Below, piece by piece: positions 9,692-18,380 of a stretch of 64,000 nt of DNA. The stretch is taken from contig JBFMCV010000004.1 in assembly GCA_040754335.1 (NCBI GenBank), positions 310,001 to 374,000 on the forward strand. The letters run 5' to 3'. Positions within the stretch are counted from its first letter, which is position 1, and each line of letters begins with the position of its first letter. The translations under genes and the position numbers were made by a program. Below the pieces are notes generated by a model. The model searched no databases. It was not told where the DNA came from and saw only the letters and a list, made by a program, of their open reading frames with translations. The DNA comes from Thermodesulfobacteriota bacterium. GTDB lineage: Bacteria > Desulfobacterota_D > UBA1144 > Nemesobacterales > UBA2774.

Positions 9692-11028
9692 TGAGTGAAC
9701 ATAATTCATTAACTTATGCGAAAGTCAACGAAGATGTAATACGGATGCTCGATAAGCCGACCGTCAAATGGCTTGCGCTTTTCCTGCCGGTTCTAGGGGT
9801 TGTAGGCTTCGGGCTTTTCTGCTTCATCTATCAGGTGTATACGGGTCTTGGGGTCGCGGGATACAGACACCCCGTGTTCTGGGGCGTTTACATTACGGAC
9901 TTCGTTTTCTGGGTCGGTATCGCCCACTCCGGGACATTGATCTCGGCGATACTATATCTCTTCAGGGCGAGCTTCAGGGTGTCCATATACAGGATAGCGG
10001 AGGCGATGACGGTTTTCGCAGTTCTGACCGCCGGGCTCTTTCCCATCATACATCTGGGGCGTCCGTGGTTCTTCTACTGGCTCTTCCCTTACCCGAACCA
10101 GCGGGAATTATGGGTGAATTTCAAATCCCCGCTCCTGTGGGACGTGTTCGCCGTCAGCACATACCTTACGGTAAGCTCCGTATTCTTCTTTGTCGGAATG
10201 ATCCCCGACATAGCCGCGATAAGGGACAAGGTAAAAGAGGTTCCCCGCAAGATCGCATACACGATCCTCTCGCTCGGGTGGAAGGGGTCCAACTGGGAAT
10301 GGCTCCATTATTCGAGAGCCTATCTCTATTTCGCCGCGTTCGCCACGCCACTGGTCCTCTCGGTGCACAGCGTCGTATCCTGGGACTTCGCCATGGCCGA
10401 CCTGCCCGGGTGGCACACTACGATCTTCGCCCCCTATTTCGTGGCCGGAGCTATATTCTCGGGGCTCGGCATGGTCATAACGCTCACGATTCCGATAAGA
10501 AAGATCTTCGCGCTCGAGGATTACATAACGCTCGACAATTACGACGGCATGGCGAAGATGATAATACTGACCTCGCTGATCGTGGGGTATGCGTACGGCA
10601 CGGAGTTCTTCATGGCCTGGTACAGCGGAAGCCCTGCAGAGTGGGGACAGTTCTATTACAGGGCCACGGGCGATTATGCGCTCTTTTACTGGATAATGGT
10701 CGTTTGCAACGTGCTGATACCGATCCCGCTATGGTTCAAGAGCGTGAGGAGAAATATAAAGGCTCTGTTCATTATATCGATCTTCATAAACATAGGCATG
10801 TGGTTTGAAAGGTTCAATATCATAGTGATCTCGCTCTCCCAGGGTTTCGAGCCGGGCGCGTGGGGAATATATAAAGTCTCCTGGGTCGAAATGGGTATTA
10901 CGGCGGGCAGCTTCGCCTGGTTCTTCATGTTCTTCCTCCTTTTTATAAAGACGCTGCCGGCTATTTCTATCGCGGAGTTAAAGGAAATTTTGCCTGTACC
11001 GAAAAAGGAGGCAAAACACCATGGATAA
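9691..11028 (+). CDS. actC: Alternative complex III membrane subunit ActC (NrfD/PsrC family)
   Basis: A 445-residue polytopic protein with about ten membrane segments, of the NrfD/PsrC quinone-interacting family. The conserved 'FWVGIAHSGTLISAILYLFR' region is typical of ActC. In alternative complex III, ActC binds menaquinol/ubiquinol near the periplasmic face and passes electrons to the Fe-S part of ActB. Start and stop overlap its neighbours (ATG shares a base with the actB stop; the 3' end overlaps actD by 8 bp), so translation is coupled. ActF is its diverged paralogue in the same operon. Confidence 0.9.
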   Translation: MSEHNSLTYAKVNEDVIRMLDKPTVKWLALFLPVLGVVGFGLFCFIYQVYTGLGVAGYRHPVFWGVYITDFVFWVGIAHSGTLISAILYLFRASFRVSIYRIAEAMTVFAVLTAGLFPIIHLGRPWFFYWLFPYPNQRELWVNFKSPLLWDVFAVSTYLTVSSVFFFVGMIPDIAAIRDKVKEVPRKIAYTILSLGWKGSNWEWLHYSRAYLYFAAFATPLVLSVHSVVSWDFAMADLPGWHTTIFAPYFVAGAIFSGLGMVITLTIPIRKIFALEDYITLDNYDGMAKMIILTSLIVGYAYGTEFFMAWYSGSPAEWGQFYYRATGDYALFYWIMVVCNVLIPIPLWFKSVRRNIKALFIISIFINIGMWFERFNIIVISLSQGFEPGAWGIYKVSWVEMGITAGSFAWFFMFFLLFIKTLPAISIAELKEILPVPKKEAKHHG

Positions 11029-11530
11029 GCAGGGTGTACTGGGGATATTCTCTTACGTCGATCTCACGGTCAAGGCAGTAAAAAAACTAAAAGACGAGGG
11101 GTTCAGGAACCTCCGCGTTTTTTCTCCGGTGCCAAATCATGAGATAGAAGACGCAGTCGGGGAGCCCGAAAGCATAGTGCGCTTTTTCACCCTCTTCGGC
11201 GCAATGCTGGGCACTGCTTGCGGCGTCGGTTTCACGGTCCTTACATCGTCCGACTGGCCGATCCCCGTAAGCGCGAAGCCGGTCGTATCGATACCTCCAT
11301 ATATAGTGATAATGTTCGAGCTCACGATTCTGATCGGCTCGCTATCGACGCTCCTCGGGCTTCTCATCAATTCCCGTCTCAGACGGAACGCCCCGAGGAC
11401 CATGTACGATCCGAGATTCACGGACGATAAGTTCGGCGTGATGGTGACGTGCGGCAAGGACAAGATTAAGAAGGTCGAAGAAATACTAAATTCCCAGGGG
11501 GCCGAAGAAGTAAAGTTCGACGGCGTTTAA
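11021..11530 (+). CDS. actD: Alternative complex III subunit ActD (DUF3341)
   Basis: A 169-residue DUF3341 protein: a soluble N-terminal ferredoxin-like alpha/beta part (residues 1-50, GIFSYVDLTVKAVKKLKDEG), then two membrane helices (about 52-74 and 88-113), then a soluble tail. This is the standard ActD architecture, a structural subunit on the cytoplasmic side. The ATG lies inside the actC end with a strong AAAGGAGG ribosome binding site upstream. The position between actC and actE is canonical. Confidence 0.9.
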   Translation: MDKQGVLGIFSYVDLTVKAVKKLKDEGFRNLRVFSPVPNHEIEDAVGEPESIVRFFTLFGAMLGTACGVGFTVLTSSDWPIPVSAKPVVSIPPYIVIMFELTILIGSLSTLLGLLINSRLRRNAPRTMYDPRFTDDKFGVMVTCGKDKIKKVEEILNSQGAEEVKFDGV

Positions 11531-11562
11531 TCAGCCGCGGCTTCTCAGGAGGTACTACGGGA

Positions 11563-12126
11563 TTGTCAGTGAAGAATATGAAATATTATGCGGCGTTAAT
11601 GATCTTATTGAGCTTCGTAGGAGCTACGGGAGCCGGCGCATTTCCGTGGAATTTCGATATGTGGCTTCAGCCCTCGATACAGCCCTATGAAGAGCCGATC
11701 GCTTACCCCGAGCTCTCGGTCTCGACTACGGGTCTCAGGCTCGAACCGCTTCCGAGAGAGCGGTACGAGAGCATGACGGTGAATCCCGTGCCCGCAACGG
11801 CGGAGTCGCTCAAGCACGGTGAGCAGCTCTTCAATACTTACTGTTTCGTCTGCCACGGCAAAGAGGGCAAGGGGGACGGGCCCGTAATAAAGCGGGGGTT
11901 CTATCCGATGAACCTCACGAACCCTGCCGTTATCGCCAGGACCAACGGTTACATATACGCCTACATCAGATACGGCGGGAAGGTCATGATGCCAAGCTAC
12001 CGCGAGAGCATAACCTCGGAAGGCGCATGGGACGTCGTGAATTATGTAAGGAAGCTGCAGGGAAATCCGAATACAGAACCGGCTAAACCCCAGAACGGGA
12101 ATACAGCAGAGGAGACCGCTCAGTAA
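11563..12126 (+). CDS. actE: Alternative complex III monoheme cytochrome c subunit ActE
   Basis: A cytochrome c with one CxxCH (CFVCH followed by GKEGKGDGP) and a likely axial Met in MMPSYRE. The N-terminus is a signal peptide or anchor (about residues 6-27, AAGGAG-type Ala/Gly end). It lacks the lipobox Cys reported for some ActE proteins. A TTG start at 11563 is used because AGGAGG (11547-11552) is 10 nt upstream; ATG 11578 is the alternative. The protein is thought to deliver electrons to the terminal oxidase or to soluble cytochrome c. The C-terminus (after residue ~165) is a Pro/Asn/Glu-rich tail. Confidence 0.88.
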   Translation: MSVKNMKYYAALMILLSFVGATGAGAFPWNFDMWLQPSIQPYEEPIAYPELSVSTTGLRLEPLPRERYESMTVNPVPATAESLKHGEQLFNTYCFVCHGKEGKGDGPVIKRGFYPMNLTNPAVIARTNGYIYAYIRYGGKVMMPSYRESITSEGAWDVVNYVRKLQGNPNTEPAKPQNGNTAEETAQ

Positions 12127-12127
12127 T

Positions 12128-13372
12128 ATGGATCAGCATATAAGAGATGAAATACTCGCTAAAAGATCGGGCATACCGACTCTGGGCATATACATATTTC
12201 TAGTCATAGCCGTGGTCGGTTTCGGTACGTTCGTATCCCAGATTTTAGGCTCTGATCCCGGGAGCGCGTGGGAGATATTCCTGATCAATTTCCTCTTCTG
12301 GACCGGCATAGCTCAGGCGGGCGTTGTGTTTTCGTGCATACTGCGAATCACGAACGCCAGGTGGGCGAGGCCGCTTCTGCGCGTTAGCGAGGGCCTGGGT
12401 TCGTTCCTTCCCATATCGCTCATACTCCTCCTCGTCGTTTTCGCCGGCAGGGATTACATCCTCCCGTACGCCACGGAGCATTACCACCACCCGAAGGACG
12501 TATGGCTCAATATGACTTTCGTCTTCAGCCGTGACGTCATAGGTTTCATAGTGCTGCTCGTTCTAACCTTGTGCTACCTGTATTATTCCCTGAGACAGGA
12601 CCTGGGCGGCGTGAGCCAGAAGCTCGACGGGCTTGCCGGCTGGATATCGTCCGGATGGAAGGGCGAGGAAGAGAGGAAAGGCGTCTGGATAAAGATAGGC
12701 AAATTCGCCCCGGCTGTGATTATCCTGTACGCGCTTGTGTTCAGCCTGTTCGCCTGGGACTTTATGATGTCGCTCGACCCTCACTGGTTCAGCACCCTTT
12801 TCGGCCCGTTCTATTTTATGGGGAGCTTCGTCGCCGCAATCGGGACTACTATAATCTTTTCGATATTACTAAGGAGAAGGCTCGGGCTCGAGGACTATCT
12901 GAACGACAAGCAATATCACGACATCGGCAAGCTGCTCCAGGGTTTTTCGCTCTTCTGGGTCTACCTGTTTTTCTCTCAGTTCCTTCCGATATGGTACGCG
13001 AACATGCCCGAGGAGACTGCTTTCGTTATCAAGAGGGTGAAGGAAGAGCCTTTCAGGTCGCTATCGTGGGCGGTGCTGACATGCTGCTTCATATTCCCTT
13101 TTGTTTCCCTCCTCCCGAGAACGAACAAGGTAGTGAAGCCTATAGTCGTGTTCATCGCGTCTGTTTCGTTGACCGGGTTCTGGCTCGAAAAGTATGTGCT
13201 CGTGATACCTTCGCTTTCCAATACAATAAATATAAGCTTAATGCAGATACTCATAACGCTCGGGTTCCTCGGGGCATTCGTTATGACGTTCCTGATCTTT
13301 ATGAGGGCGTTTCCGTCAATACCGGTGGGTGACCCGTTCTTCGGCGGGAAATCCGGTTCGGGAGGACATTAA
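12128..13372 (+). CDS. actF: Alternative complex III membrane subunit ActF (NrfD family)
   Basis: A 414-residue NrfD-like polytopic protein with about ten helices, paralogous to ActC but shorter at the N-terminus and with the ActF-type 'FWTGIAQAGVVFSCILRI' segment. In known complexes ActF is a second quinone-pool-facing or proton-path subunit without redox cofactors. It follows actE by one base. Its stop codon TAA shares a base with the ATG of the small downstream ORF, a sign of coupled translation. Confidence 0.9.
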   Translation: MDQHIRDEILAKRSGIPTLGIYIFLVIAVVGFGTFVSQILGSDPGSAWEIFLINFLFWTGIAQAGVVFSCILRITNARWARPLLRVSEGLGSFLPISLILLLVVFAGRDYILPYATEHYHHPKDVWLNMTFVFSRDVIGFIVLLVLTLCYLYYSLRQDLGGVSQKLDGLAGWISSGWKGEEERKGVWIKIGKFAPAVIILYALVFSLFAWDFMMSLDPHWFSTLFGPFYFMGSFVAAIGTTIIFSILLRRRLGLEDYLNDKQYHDIGKLLQGFSLFWVYLFFSQFLPIWYANMPEETAFVIKRVKEEPFRSLSWAVLTCCFIFPFVSLLPRTNKVVKPIVVFIASVSLTGFWLEKYVLVIPSLSNTINISLMQILITLGFLGAFVMTFLIFMRAFPSIPVGDPFFGGKSGSGGH

Positions 13373-13515
13373 TGGACGAAAGAAGACTGGATATGATTTG
13401 TCAGGTGGCCGTAGCGGCCCTTTGTCTCGGTGTTGCGGGGTTCATATCGCTCATCGCGACCGTGGCCCTCTTCGGTCCCCATATTGCACCCCTGATGAAC
13501 AAGCTCCCCTGGTGA
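13372..13515 (+). CDS. 47-residue single-span membrane protein at the end of the act operon
   Basis: A small ORF whose ATG overlaps the actF stop by one base. The product begins MDERRLDMICQ, has one hydrophobic helix (about residues 12-36, Ala/Leu/Gly/Ile rich) and ends in HIAPLMNKLPW. A GGAGG within the 3' end of actF (13361-13365) serves as ribosome binding site at suitable distance. Positive/negative charges sit before the helix and only one Lys after it. Small extra subunits (ActG/ActH) have been reported in some alternative complexes III, so this could be one; I cannot establish homology by eye. Codon use matches the operon. Confidence 0.65.
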   Translation: MDERRLDMICQVAVAALCLGVAGFISLIATVALFGPHIAPLMNKLPW

Positions 13516-13608
13516 GCGGGAACGGAGCGGAATCTCCGGAGCGCAAGGGCTTTACGGACACCGGCGCACGTAATCTCATTACACCCACCCGTTTCACGAA
13601 CAAATCAT

Positions 13609-13638
13609 TTGACAGACCGCATCATCCGGTGCAAAAAT
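13609..13638 (+). promoter_or_regulatory. Possible promoter for the crotonase gene
   Basis: TTGACA (13609-13614) with AAAAAT (13633-13638) after 18 bp, about 40 nt before the ATG at 13676. The -35 is perfect, the -10 is weak. Confidence 0.35.
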
Positions 13639-13675
13639 CATAAGGAGCAAATCCGAATACAGTCAGGAGGGCATT

Positions 13676-14527
13676 ATGGCTAAAAAACCGCCAGCTTCGG
13701 CAAAAAAAGAAAACGGTGCGAAACCCGCGAAAAAGAAAACCGGACTTAAATTCGAATACGTCCTCTATGAAAAGAAAGACAGGATAGCCCGCGTGACCAT
13801 CAACCGCCCCGAGGTGCGTAACGCCCTTAACTCGGAAGTGCGGGAGGAGCTCGCGATCGCTATAGAGGACGCCTGGCTCGATGACGATATAGGCGTGATC
13901 GTTCTCACAGGCGCCGGAGGCAAGGCGTTTTCAGCGGGAGGGGATCTCTCATGGATTGTCGACCCCGAGAAGAAGGTCGACGCTAAATACATGCTCGTCC
14001 ATTACAGGCTGGCAACCGCAATGCGCAACTGCGGGAAGCCTATCATAGCTCGGGTCGACGGTTACTGCGTCGGGGGCGGGAACGAGCTCAACATGCTCTG
14101 CGACCTGACCATAGCCTCCGACACGTCGGTATTCGCTCAGGCAGGCCCCCTCGTGGGCAGCGCGCCTATATGGTACGGGCTCCAGCAGCTCCAGCACTCG
14201 GTCGGAGACAAGAAGGCGAGGGAGATCGTATACCTCTGCAACAGGTACACGGCTCAGGAAGCGATGAACATGGGCTGGGTCAATAAAGTCGTGCCCAAGG
14301 AAAAGCTCGACGAAGAAGTGGACGCCTGGTGTCAGAGCCTCCTTGAGAAGAGCAGGCAGTCCCTCAGGATCGCGAAGCTGCAGATAAATTTCATATCCGA
14401 TATGGCGCACCCCCAGATCACCCACGGGCTCGAGCTCGCGAGGTTCTTCCTCAAGGCGCCCGAGATGGTCGAAGGCGCGACCGCGTTCCTGGAGAAGAGG
14501 AAGCCCGATTTCTGGGGCGTGGATTGA
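13676..14527 (+). CDS. Enoyl-CoA hydratase/isomerase (crotonase) family protein, MenB-like
   Basis: A 283-residue crotonase-fold enzyme acting on acyl-CoA thioesters. Residues 1-25 are a Lys/Ala/Pro-rich extension of unknown role. The oxyanion-hole and CoA-binding segments are visible (NRPEVRNALN; GKAFSAGGDLSW; GGGNELNMLCDLTIAS). The central GPLVGS...GLQQLQHSVGDKKAREI and the C-terminal KRKPDFWGVD resemble MenB (1,4-dihydroxy-2-naphthoyl-CoA synthase) and ring-hydrolysing relatives more than the fatty-acid hydratase. Since no other men genes are near, the substrate stays open. GGAGGG lies just before the ATG. A GldC-like gene follows after 23 bp. Confidence 0.8.
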   Translation: MAKKPPASAKKENGAKPAKKKTGLKFEYVLYEKKDRIARVTINRPEVRNALNSEVREELAIAIEDAWLDDDIGVIVLTGAGGKAFSAGGDLSWIVDPEKKVDAKYMLVHYRLATAMRNCGKPIIARVDGYCVGGGNELNMLCDLTIASDTSVFAQAGPLVGSAPIWYGLQQLQHSVGDKKAREIVYLCNRYTAQEAMNMGWVNKVVPKEKLDEEVDAWCQSLLEKSRQSLRIAKLQINFISDMAHPQITHGLELARFFLKAPEMVEGATAFLEKRKPDFWGVD

Positions 14528-14550
14528 ATATGGATAGAGACGGGTGACGG

Positions 14551-14895
14551 ATGTCCAGAGAGGCTGAAATAAAATTGCTGATAAAGCTCGACGACAAGGG
14601 CGTGCCGGAAGAGATGTGCTGGAGCGCGAGCGATTCCGGCATCGACGGCTTCGTGCCGTGTGATTCGCTCATGCTGTCGGTGTGGGACCGGTCCGAGAAG
14701 AATACGATGAGCGTAGATCTCTGGACTAACGCTATGCAGGTGGGTGAGATGAACGCCCACTTCTATTACACGCTCATGAAGATGGCCGATACGTACGGGA
14801 GAGCGACCGGGAGTCAGGAGCTGTCTGACATGATAAGGAATTTCGCCGGAGAATTCGCCAGGAAAGTCGGAGAATTCGCGGTGAAGTCCGGCTGA
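14551..14895 (+). CDS. gldC: GldC-family protein
   Basis: A 114-residue cytoplasmic protein matching the gliding-motility protein GldC by pattern: 'IKLLIKLDDKGVPEEMCWSA' at the start, then a 'LMLSVWDRSEKNTMSVDLWT' segment, an 'MQVGEMNAHFYYTLMKMADT' segment, and a helical tail. GldC is best known from gliding Bacteroidetes, where it is needed for full motility. No gldB/gldD or type IX secretion genes are seen here, so the role may differ from gliding. It lies 23 bp behind the crotonase gene and convergent with the LLM oxidoreductase. Family assignment is from memory of the family pattern. Confidence 0.75.
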   Translation: MSREAEIKLLIKLDDKGVPEEMCWSASDSGIDGFVPCDSLMLSVWDRSEKNTMSVDLWTNAMQVGEMNAHFYYTLMKMADTYGRATGSQELSDMIRNFAGEFARKVGEFAVKSG

Positions 14896-14910
14896 TATCC
14901 GGCTAATTTC

Positions 14911-15840
14911 TCAGAAAGCCGAAAGGACCTCGCGCGCGAAGAATTTAAGAGTAGCGTGGTTCATGATGTCCGAGAAGAAGATCGTATATTTCGTAATTCC
15001 CTTCTTCTCGTTCTCTTCTATCTTCCTTATGCACTGCTCGGGCGTTCCGACTATGCCTAATCTTTCAACGTCCCCGAAAAACCCGTACCTCATCTGGGCC
15101 TTTGGGAGCTTTTCCGAGAGCTCGGCCTTGTCCTTCGCGAGGACGCAAACCGTCTGCTGGGATATCCTGATGTCGTCTGGGTTTCTGCCGACCGCTTTGC
15201 AGTGGCCTCTGAGCGCTTCCATTTTTCTATCATATGACAGTGAGTGGTTAGCCGGGCAGTTCCACTCGTCCGCGAGCTCGGCCACCACCCTCAGAAGGTG
15301 TTTTTCGCCGCCCCCGCCGATCATCACCGGAGGGTGCGGCTTCTGGACGGGCTTCGGGTTACAGTAAGCGTCGCTGATTCTGTAATACTCACCATCGAAG
15401 CTGGGTTTCTCTTCCGTCCACATAGCTTTTATGATTCTCACGGCTTCGGACAGCTGCTTTATTCTGGTCACGGTGTCAGGGAAATCGTATCCGTAAGCCC
15501 TGTATTCGGGCTCGAACCAGCCGGCGCCTATCGCGAACTCGAGCCTCCCGCCGCTTATCACGTCGAGTGTGGACGCCATCTTGGCGAGGAGAGACGGAGG
15601 CCTGAAGGAGTTGCAGAGCACCATCGTGCCGAACCTCACTCTCGAAGTAACGGTCGAGAGCGCCGACATGAGAGTCCACGATTCGAAGATGTCGAGGTCG
15701 AGGCCCCCCATGCCGAGTATGTGGTCGTAGAACCAGACGGAGTGGTAGCCGAGCCCGTCGCATAGCTCGGCGGTTTTGCGTATATCGTCGAATCCGATCT
15801 TCTGCTGTCGCAGCATCACTCCGAAATCTATTCTGGGCAT
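14911..15840 (-). CDS. Luciferase-like (LLM) class flavin/F420-dependent oxidoreductase
   Basis: A 309-residue TIM-barrel enzyme of the bacterial luciferase-like superfamily. Typical features are the N-terminal FGVMLRQQ strand, 'LGYHSVWFYDHIL' after helix 1, 'VRFGTMVLCNSFRPPSLLAKM' near the cofactor, and GRLEFAIGAGW(F) followed by HPPVMIGGGG. The overall shape resembles the F420-dependent subgroup (TIGR-type probable F420 oxidoreductases) but FMN use is possible; the cofactor cannot be decided by eye. It stands alone on the minus strand, ending 16 bp from the GldC gene. Confidence 0.8.
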   Translation of the reverse strand: MPRIDFGVMLRQQKIGFDDIRKTAELCDGLGYHSVWFYDHILGMGGLDLDIFESWTLMSALSTVTSRVRFGTMVLCNSFRPPSLLAKMASTLDVISGGRLEFAIGAGWFEPEYRAYGYDFPDTVTRIKQLSEAVRIIKAMWTEEKPSFDGEYYRISDAYCNPKPVQKPHPPVMIGGGGEKHLLRVVAELADEWNCPANHSLSYDRKMEALRGHCKAVGRNPDDIRISQQTVCVLAKDKAELSEKLPKAQMRYGFFGDVERLGIVGTPEQCIRKIEENEKKGITKYTIFFSDIMNHATLKFFAREVLSAF

Positions 15841-15935
15841 CCTTGTCTCCTCAAGCGTTTTCTCTCGATGGAAGAATCACTTTAACAGAGCGCCGCCGGG
15901 GATTCAAATATTTCGTTTCGCCAATACCCCACGGT

Positions 15936-15962
15936 TTGACACGGGGTAATAAATGCTATAGT
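15936..15962 (+). promoter_or_regulatory. Promoter of the cyclophilin gene
   Basis: TTGACA (15936-15941), 15-bp spacer, TATAGT (15957-15962). A GAGGAGG ribosome binding site follows before the ATG at 15997, giving a leader of about 28 nt. Confidence 0.6.
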
Positions 15963-15996
15963 TTTAGTGGCTGAAAATAGAGGAGGATAAAGGGAT

Positions 15997-16668
15997 ATGA
16001 AAAAAAGTTTCATTAATTTATTCTCGTGCGCTGCATCCGCCCGGTTGCGTCCGGCAGCGGTCGTTTTATTCGCCGTACTACTGGTACCCGCAATGTTTCT
16101 GAGCGCGGCATGCAAGCAGGAGGGCTCGAAGCAGGCGGAAGTCGAGAATCAAAAAAGCGAAGCAAAAGGAGGCAATCCAGTGGTTATAATGTCGACATCC
16201 AAAGGGGACATCAAAATTGAGCTGTTTAAAGACAAGGCTCCCATAACGGTCGAGAATTTTCTCTCGTACGTGAACGACGGGTTTTATAACGGGACGATAT
16301 TTCATCGCGTGATACCGAATTTCATGATCCAGGGCGGGGGATTCACTCCCGACTTCAGTCAGAAGCCGACCAAGCCTCCGATAAAGAACGAAGCCAAGAA
16401 CGGGCTCAAGAACGAAAGGGGCACGCTCGCTATGGCGAGGACTCAGGTCATCGACAGCGCTACGTCGCAGTTCTTTATCAATCTCGTCGACAACAGCTTC
16501 CTCGACAACGGGGCCAGGGATTACGGCTACGCGGTGTTCGGCAAGGTGATAGACGGCATGGACGTCGTGGACGAGATTGCTGCGGTAAATACGGGTACTA
16601 GGGGCATGTACGGGGACGTCCCTCAGGAAGACGTCGTGATAACATCCGTCAAGGTCGTCGAGCAATAG
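15997..16668 (+). CDS. Exported cyclophilin-type peptidyl-prolyl isomerase
   Basis: A 223-residue exported isomerase that speeds cis/trans change at X-Pro bonds. The first ~39 residues form a signal sequence ending LSAAC (Cys39), a near-lipobox, so the protein may be a lipoprotein. A charged linker follows, then a short bacterial cyclophilin domain from residue ~62 ([12 protein letters not shown]) with the active-site run [13 protein letters not shown] and ATSQFFINL. The usual Trp of the cyclosporin pocket is not in place, as in many bacterial forms. Strong promoter and GAGGAGG site upstream. Probably folds periplasmic or outer-membrane proteins. Confidence 0.9.
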   Translation: MKKSFINLFSCAASARLRPAAVVLFAVLLVPAMFLSAACKQEGSKQAEVENQKSEAKGGNPVVIMSTSKGDIKIELFKDKAPITVENFLSYVNDGFYNGTIFHRVIPNFMIQGGGFTPDFSQKPTKPPIKNEAKNGLKNERGTLAMARTQVIDSATSQFFINLVDNSFLDNGARDYGYAVFGKVIDGMDVVDEIAAVNTGTRGMYGDVPQEDVVITSVKVVEQ

Positions 16669-16680
16669 TCGAGGCGTAAT

Positions 16681-17301
16681 TTACAGGATTTCCCGCTTTT
16701 CGGGATCAAGCACTCCCCTGAATGTCCTTCTGTGTATAGGGCATGGGCCGTATTTCCTTATCGCTTCGAGGTGCTCCCTCGTGGGGTAGCCCTTGTGCGA
16801 CCTGAAATTGTATTCGGGGAATTGCTCGTGGTATCTGTCCATAATCTCGTCCCTTCTGACCTTGGCCACTATCGAAGCAGCGGCGATCGAACAGCACCTG
16901 GAGTCTCCCTTGATAACCGTCTCCTGAGGGATGGGGAGTGATGTCTTCTGATTGCCGTCTATCAGCAGGAAGTCGGGCATCCTCTCGAGTTTATTGACCG
17001 CTATCTCCATCGCGAGGAGAGAAGCCCTGAGAATATTGATATTGTCGATTTCCTCATGGCTGACTATGCCGACGGCGAAAGCAACGGCGGAAGATACTAC
17101 TTGCTCGAGTATCGTCACTCTCTGAAAGTGTGTCAGCTTTTTCGAATCGTCGAGGCCGGGGATGCTGAACGCTTCGGGTAGTATTACGGCTGCCGCGACC
17201 ACAGGGCCCGCGAGAGGCCCTCTCCCCGCTTCGTCGACGCCGGCGGGTGTTTTGCCCTTTGCCCAGATCCTTTTTTCGATTACGAGGTCGGGTGGACTCA
17301 T
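16681..17301 (-). CDS. rnhB: Ribonuclease HII
   Basis: Cuts the RNA strand of RNA/DNA hybrids and single ribonucleotides in DNA. The catalytic acidic pair Asp23-Glu24 lies in GVDEAGRGPLAGPVVAA; a third Asp lies in LIDGNQKT and the fourth in VRRDEIMD. Length of 206 residues is typical. GGAGGAG precedes the ATG. It is convergent with the cyclophilin gene (12 bp apart) and lies downstream of dapA on the same strand with an 81-bp gap, so it could share the dapA transcript. Confidence 0.95.
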   Translation of the reverse strand: MSPPDLVIEKRIWAKGKTPAGVDEAGRGPLAGPVVAAAVILPEAFSIPGLDDSKKLTHFQRVTILEQVVSSAVAFAVGIVSHEEIDNINILRASLLAMEIAVNKLERMPDFLLIDGNQKTSLPIPQETVIKGDSRCCSIAAASIVAKVRRDEIMDRYHEQFPEYNFRSHKGYPTREHLEAIRKYGPCPIHRRTFRGVLDPEKREIL

Positions 17302-17382
17302 CTCCTCCGTCTCCTGACCGCAAGTCCCTTGTGTCTCAATTCGACCGGGATAGCGGACTTTCCGGCTGCTTCCGGACTTTCT

Positions 17383-18261
17383 CTAGCTCAATATGCCGTA
17401 ATCCGTGAGCGCGGTCCTCAACTCCTGGTAATTCTTTTCCGACATCTGGCAGAGCGGGAACCTGTATTCATAAGCGATCCGGTCCATCATGCTGAGTGCG
17501 GCCTTAACCGGTATCGGGTTCGTTTCGAGAAATAGCGCTTCGTTGAGGGGAAGGAGCCTGTAGTGCATGTCCCTCGCTTTTTCGTATTCCCCTTTTGCGA
17601 AGAAGTCGTAGAGGTCGGCCACGTCTCTCGGCGCGACGTTGGCTGTTACGGTGATGAACCCTCTAGCGCCTATCGCCATGAGCGGGAAATTCAGCGCGTC
17701 CTCTCCGGAATAGAGCAGGAAGTCCTTTCCGCAGAGATAAAGTATCTTGCTCGCCTGAGCGAGCGAGCCCGAAGCCTCCTTCACGCCGACGATATTCTTA
17801 CAGTCCCTCGCGAGCCTCTGTATTGTTTCGGGGTTCATATTGACGCCCGAGCGTCCTGGGATGTTGTATAGGATGATCGGGATGCTGACCTGTGACGCTA
17901 TCTGCTTGAAGTGGAGATAAAGCCCCTCCTGTGTAGGCTTGTTGTAATAAGGCACTACGAGGAGGGCCGCGTCGGCCCCTATCTGCTCGGCGAACCTCGT
18001 TAGCCTGATCGCTTCCTTCGTGCTGTTAGAGCCCGTACCGGCGACTACAGGGACGCGTTTCCTGACCGCCTTGACCGTGAGCTCGATCACGTATTCGTGC
18101 TCTTCGTGCGAAAGCGTCGGGGATTCGCCCGTCGTGCCGCATGGTACTATACCGTGGGTGCCGCTTTCGATCTGGAATTCGATGAGCTTTTTGAGCGCGT
18201 CTTCGTCGATCCTGCCGTTCTTAAAGGGGGTGACGATTGCGACTAGTGAGCCGTGAATCAT
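17383..18261 (-). CDS. dapA: 4-hydroxy-tetrahydrodipicolinate synthase
   Basis: First committed step of lysine/diaminopimelate synthesis: condenses aspartate semialdehyde with pyruvate. The Schiff-base Lys161 is in VGVKEAS, Tyr132 in LYNIPGR, and the GTTGE loop (residues 42-46) binds the substrate carboxylate. Length of 292 residues is standard. A clear AAGGAGG site and a TTGATT/TATAAT promoter lie upstream. The enzyme making its substrate (asd) is encoded about 700 bp upstream on the same strand, so the two steps are physically clustered. Confidence 0.96.
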   Translation of the reverse strand: MIHGSLVAIVTPFKNGRIDEDALKKLIEFQIESGTHGIVPCGTTGESPTLSHEEHEYVIELTVKAVRKRVPVVAGTGSNSTKEAIRLTRFAEQIGADAALLVVPYYNKPTQEGLYLHFKQIASQVSIPIILYNIPGRSGVNMNPETIQRLARDCKNIVGVKEASGSLAQASKILYLCGKDFLLYSGEDALNFPLMAIGARGFITVTANVAPRDVADLYDFFAKGEYEKARDMHYRLLPLNEALFLETNPIPVKAALSMMDRIAYEYRFPLCQMSEKNYQELRTALTDYGILS

Positions 18262-18290
18262 TAAAAGCCTCCTTCTTGTGGCTGCCTTTC

Positions 18291-18318
18291 ATTATATTGT
18301 AGCCGCAGTGTAAATCAA
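18291..18318 (-). promoter_or_regulatory. Promoter of dapA
   Basis: On the minus strand: TTGATT (plus 18313-18318), 16-bp spacer, perfect TATAAT (plus 18291-18296), then about 23 nt and AAGGAGG before the dapA ATG. Confidence 0.7.
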
Positions 18319-18380
18319 GGAACCTTGTTGACGTTGTGAAAAAGCGTGAACCGTACAGCTAGGCGAGGCATCGGTTCCGC

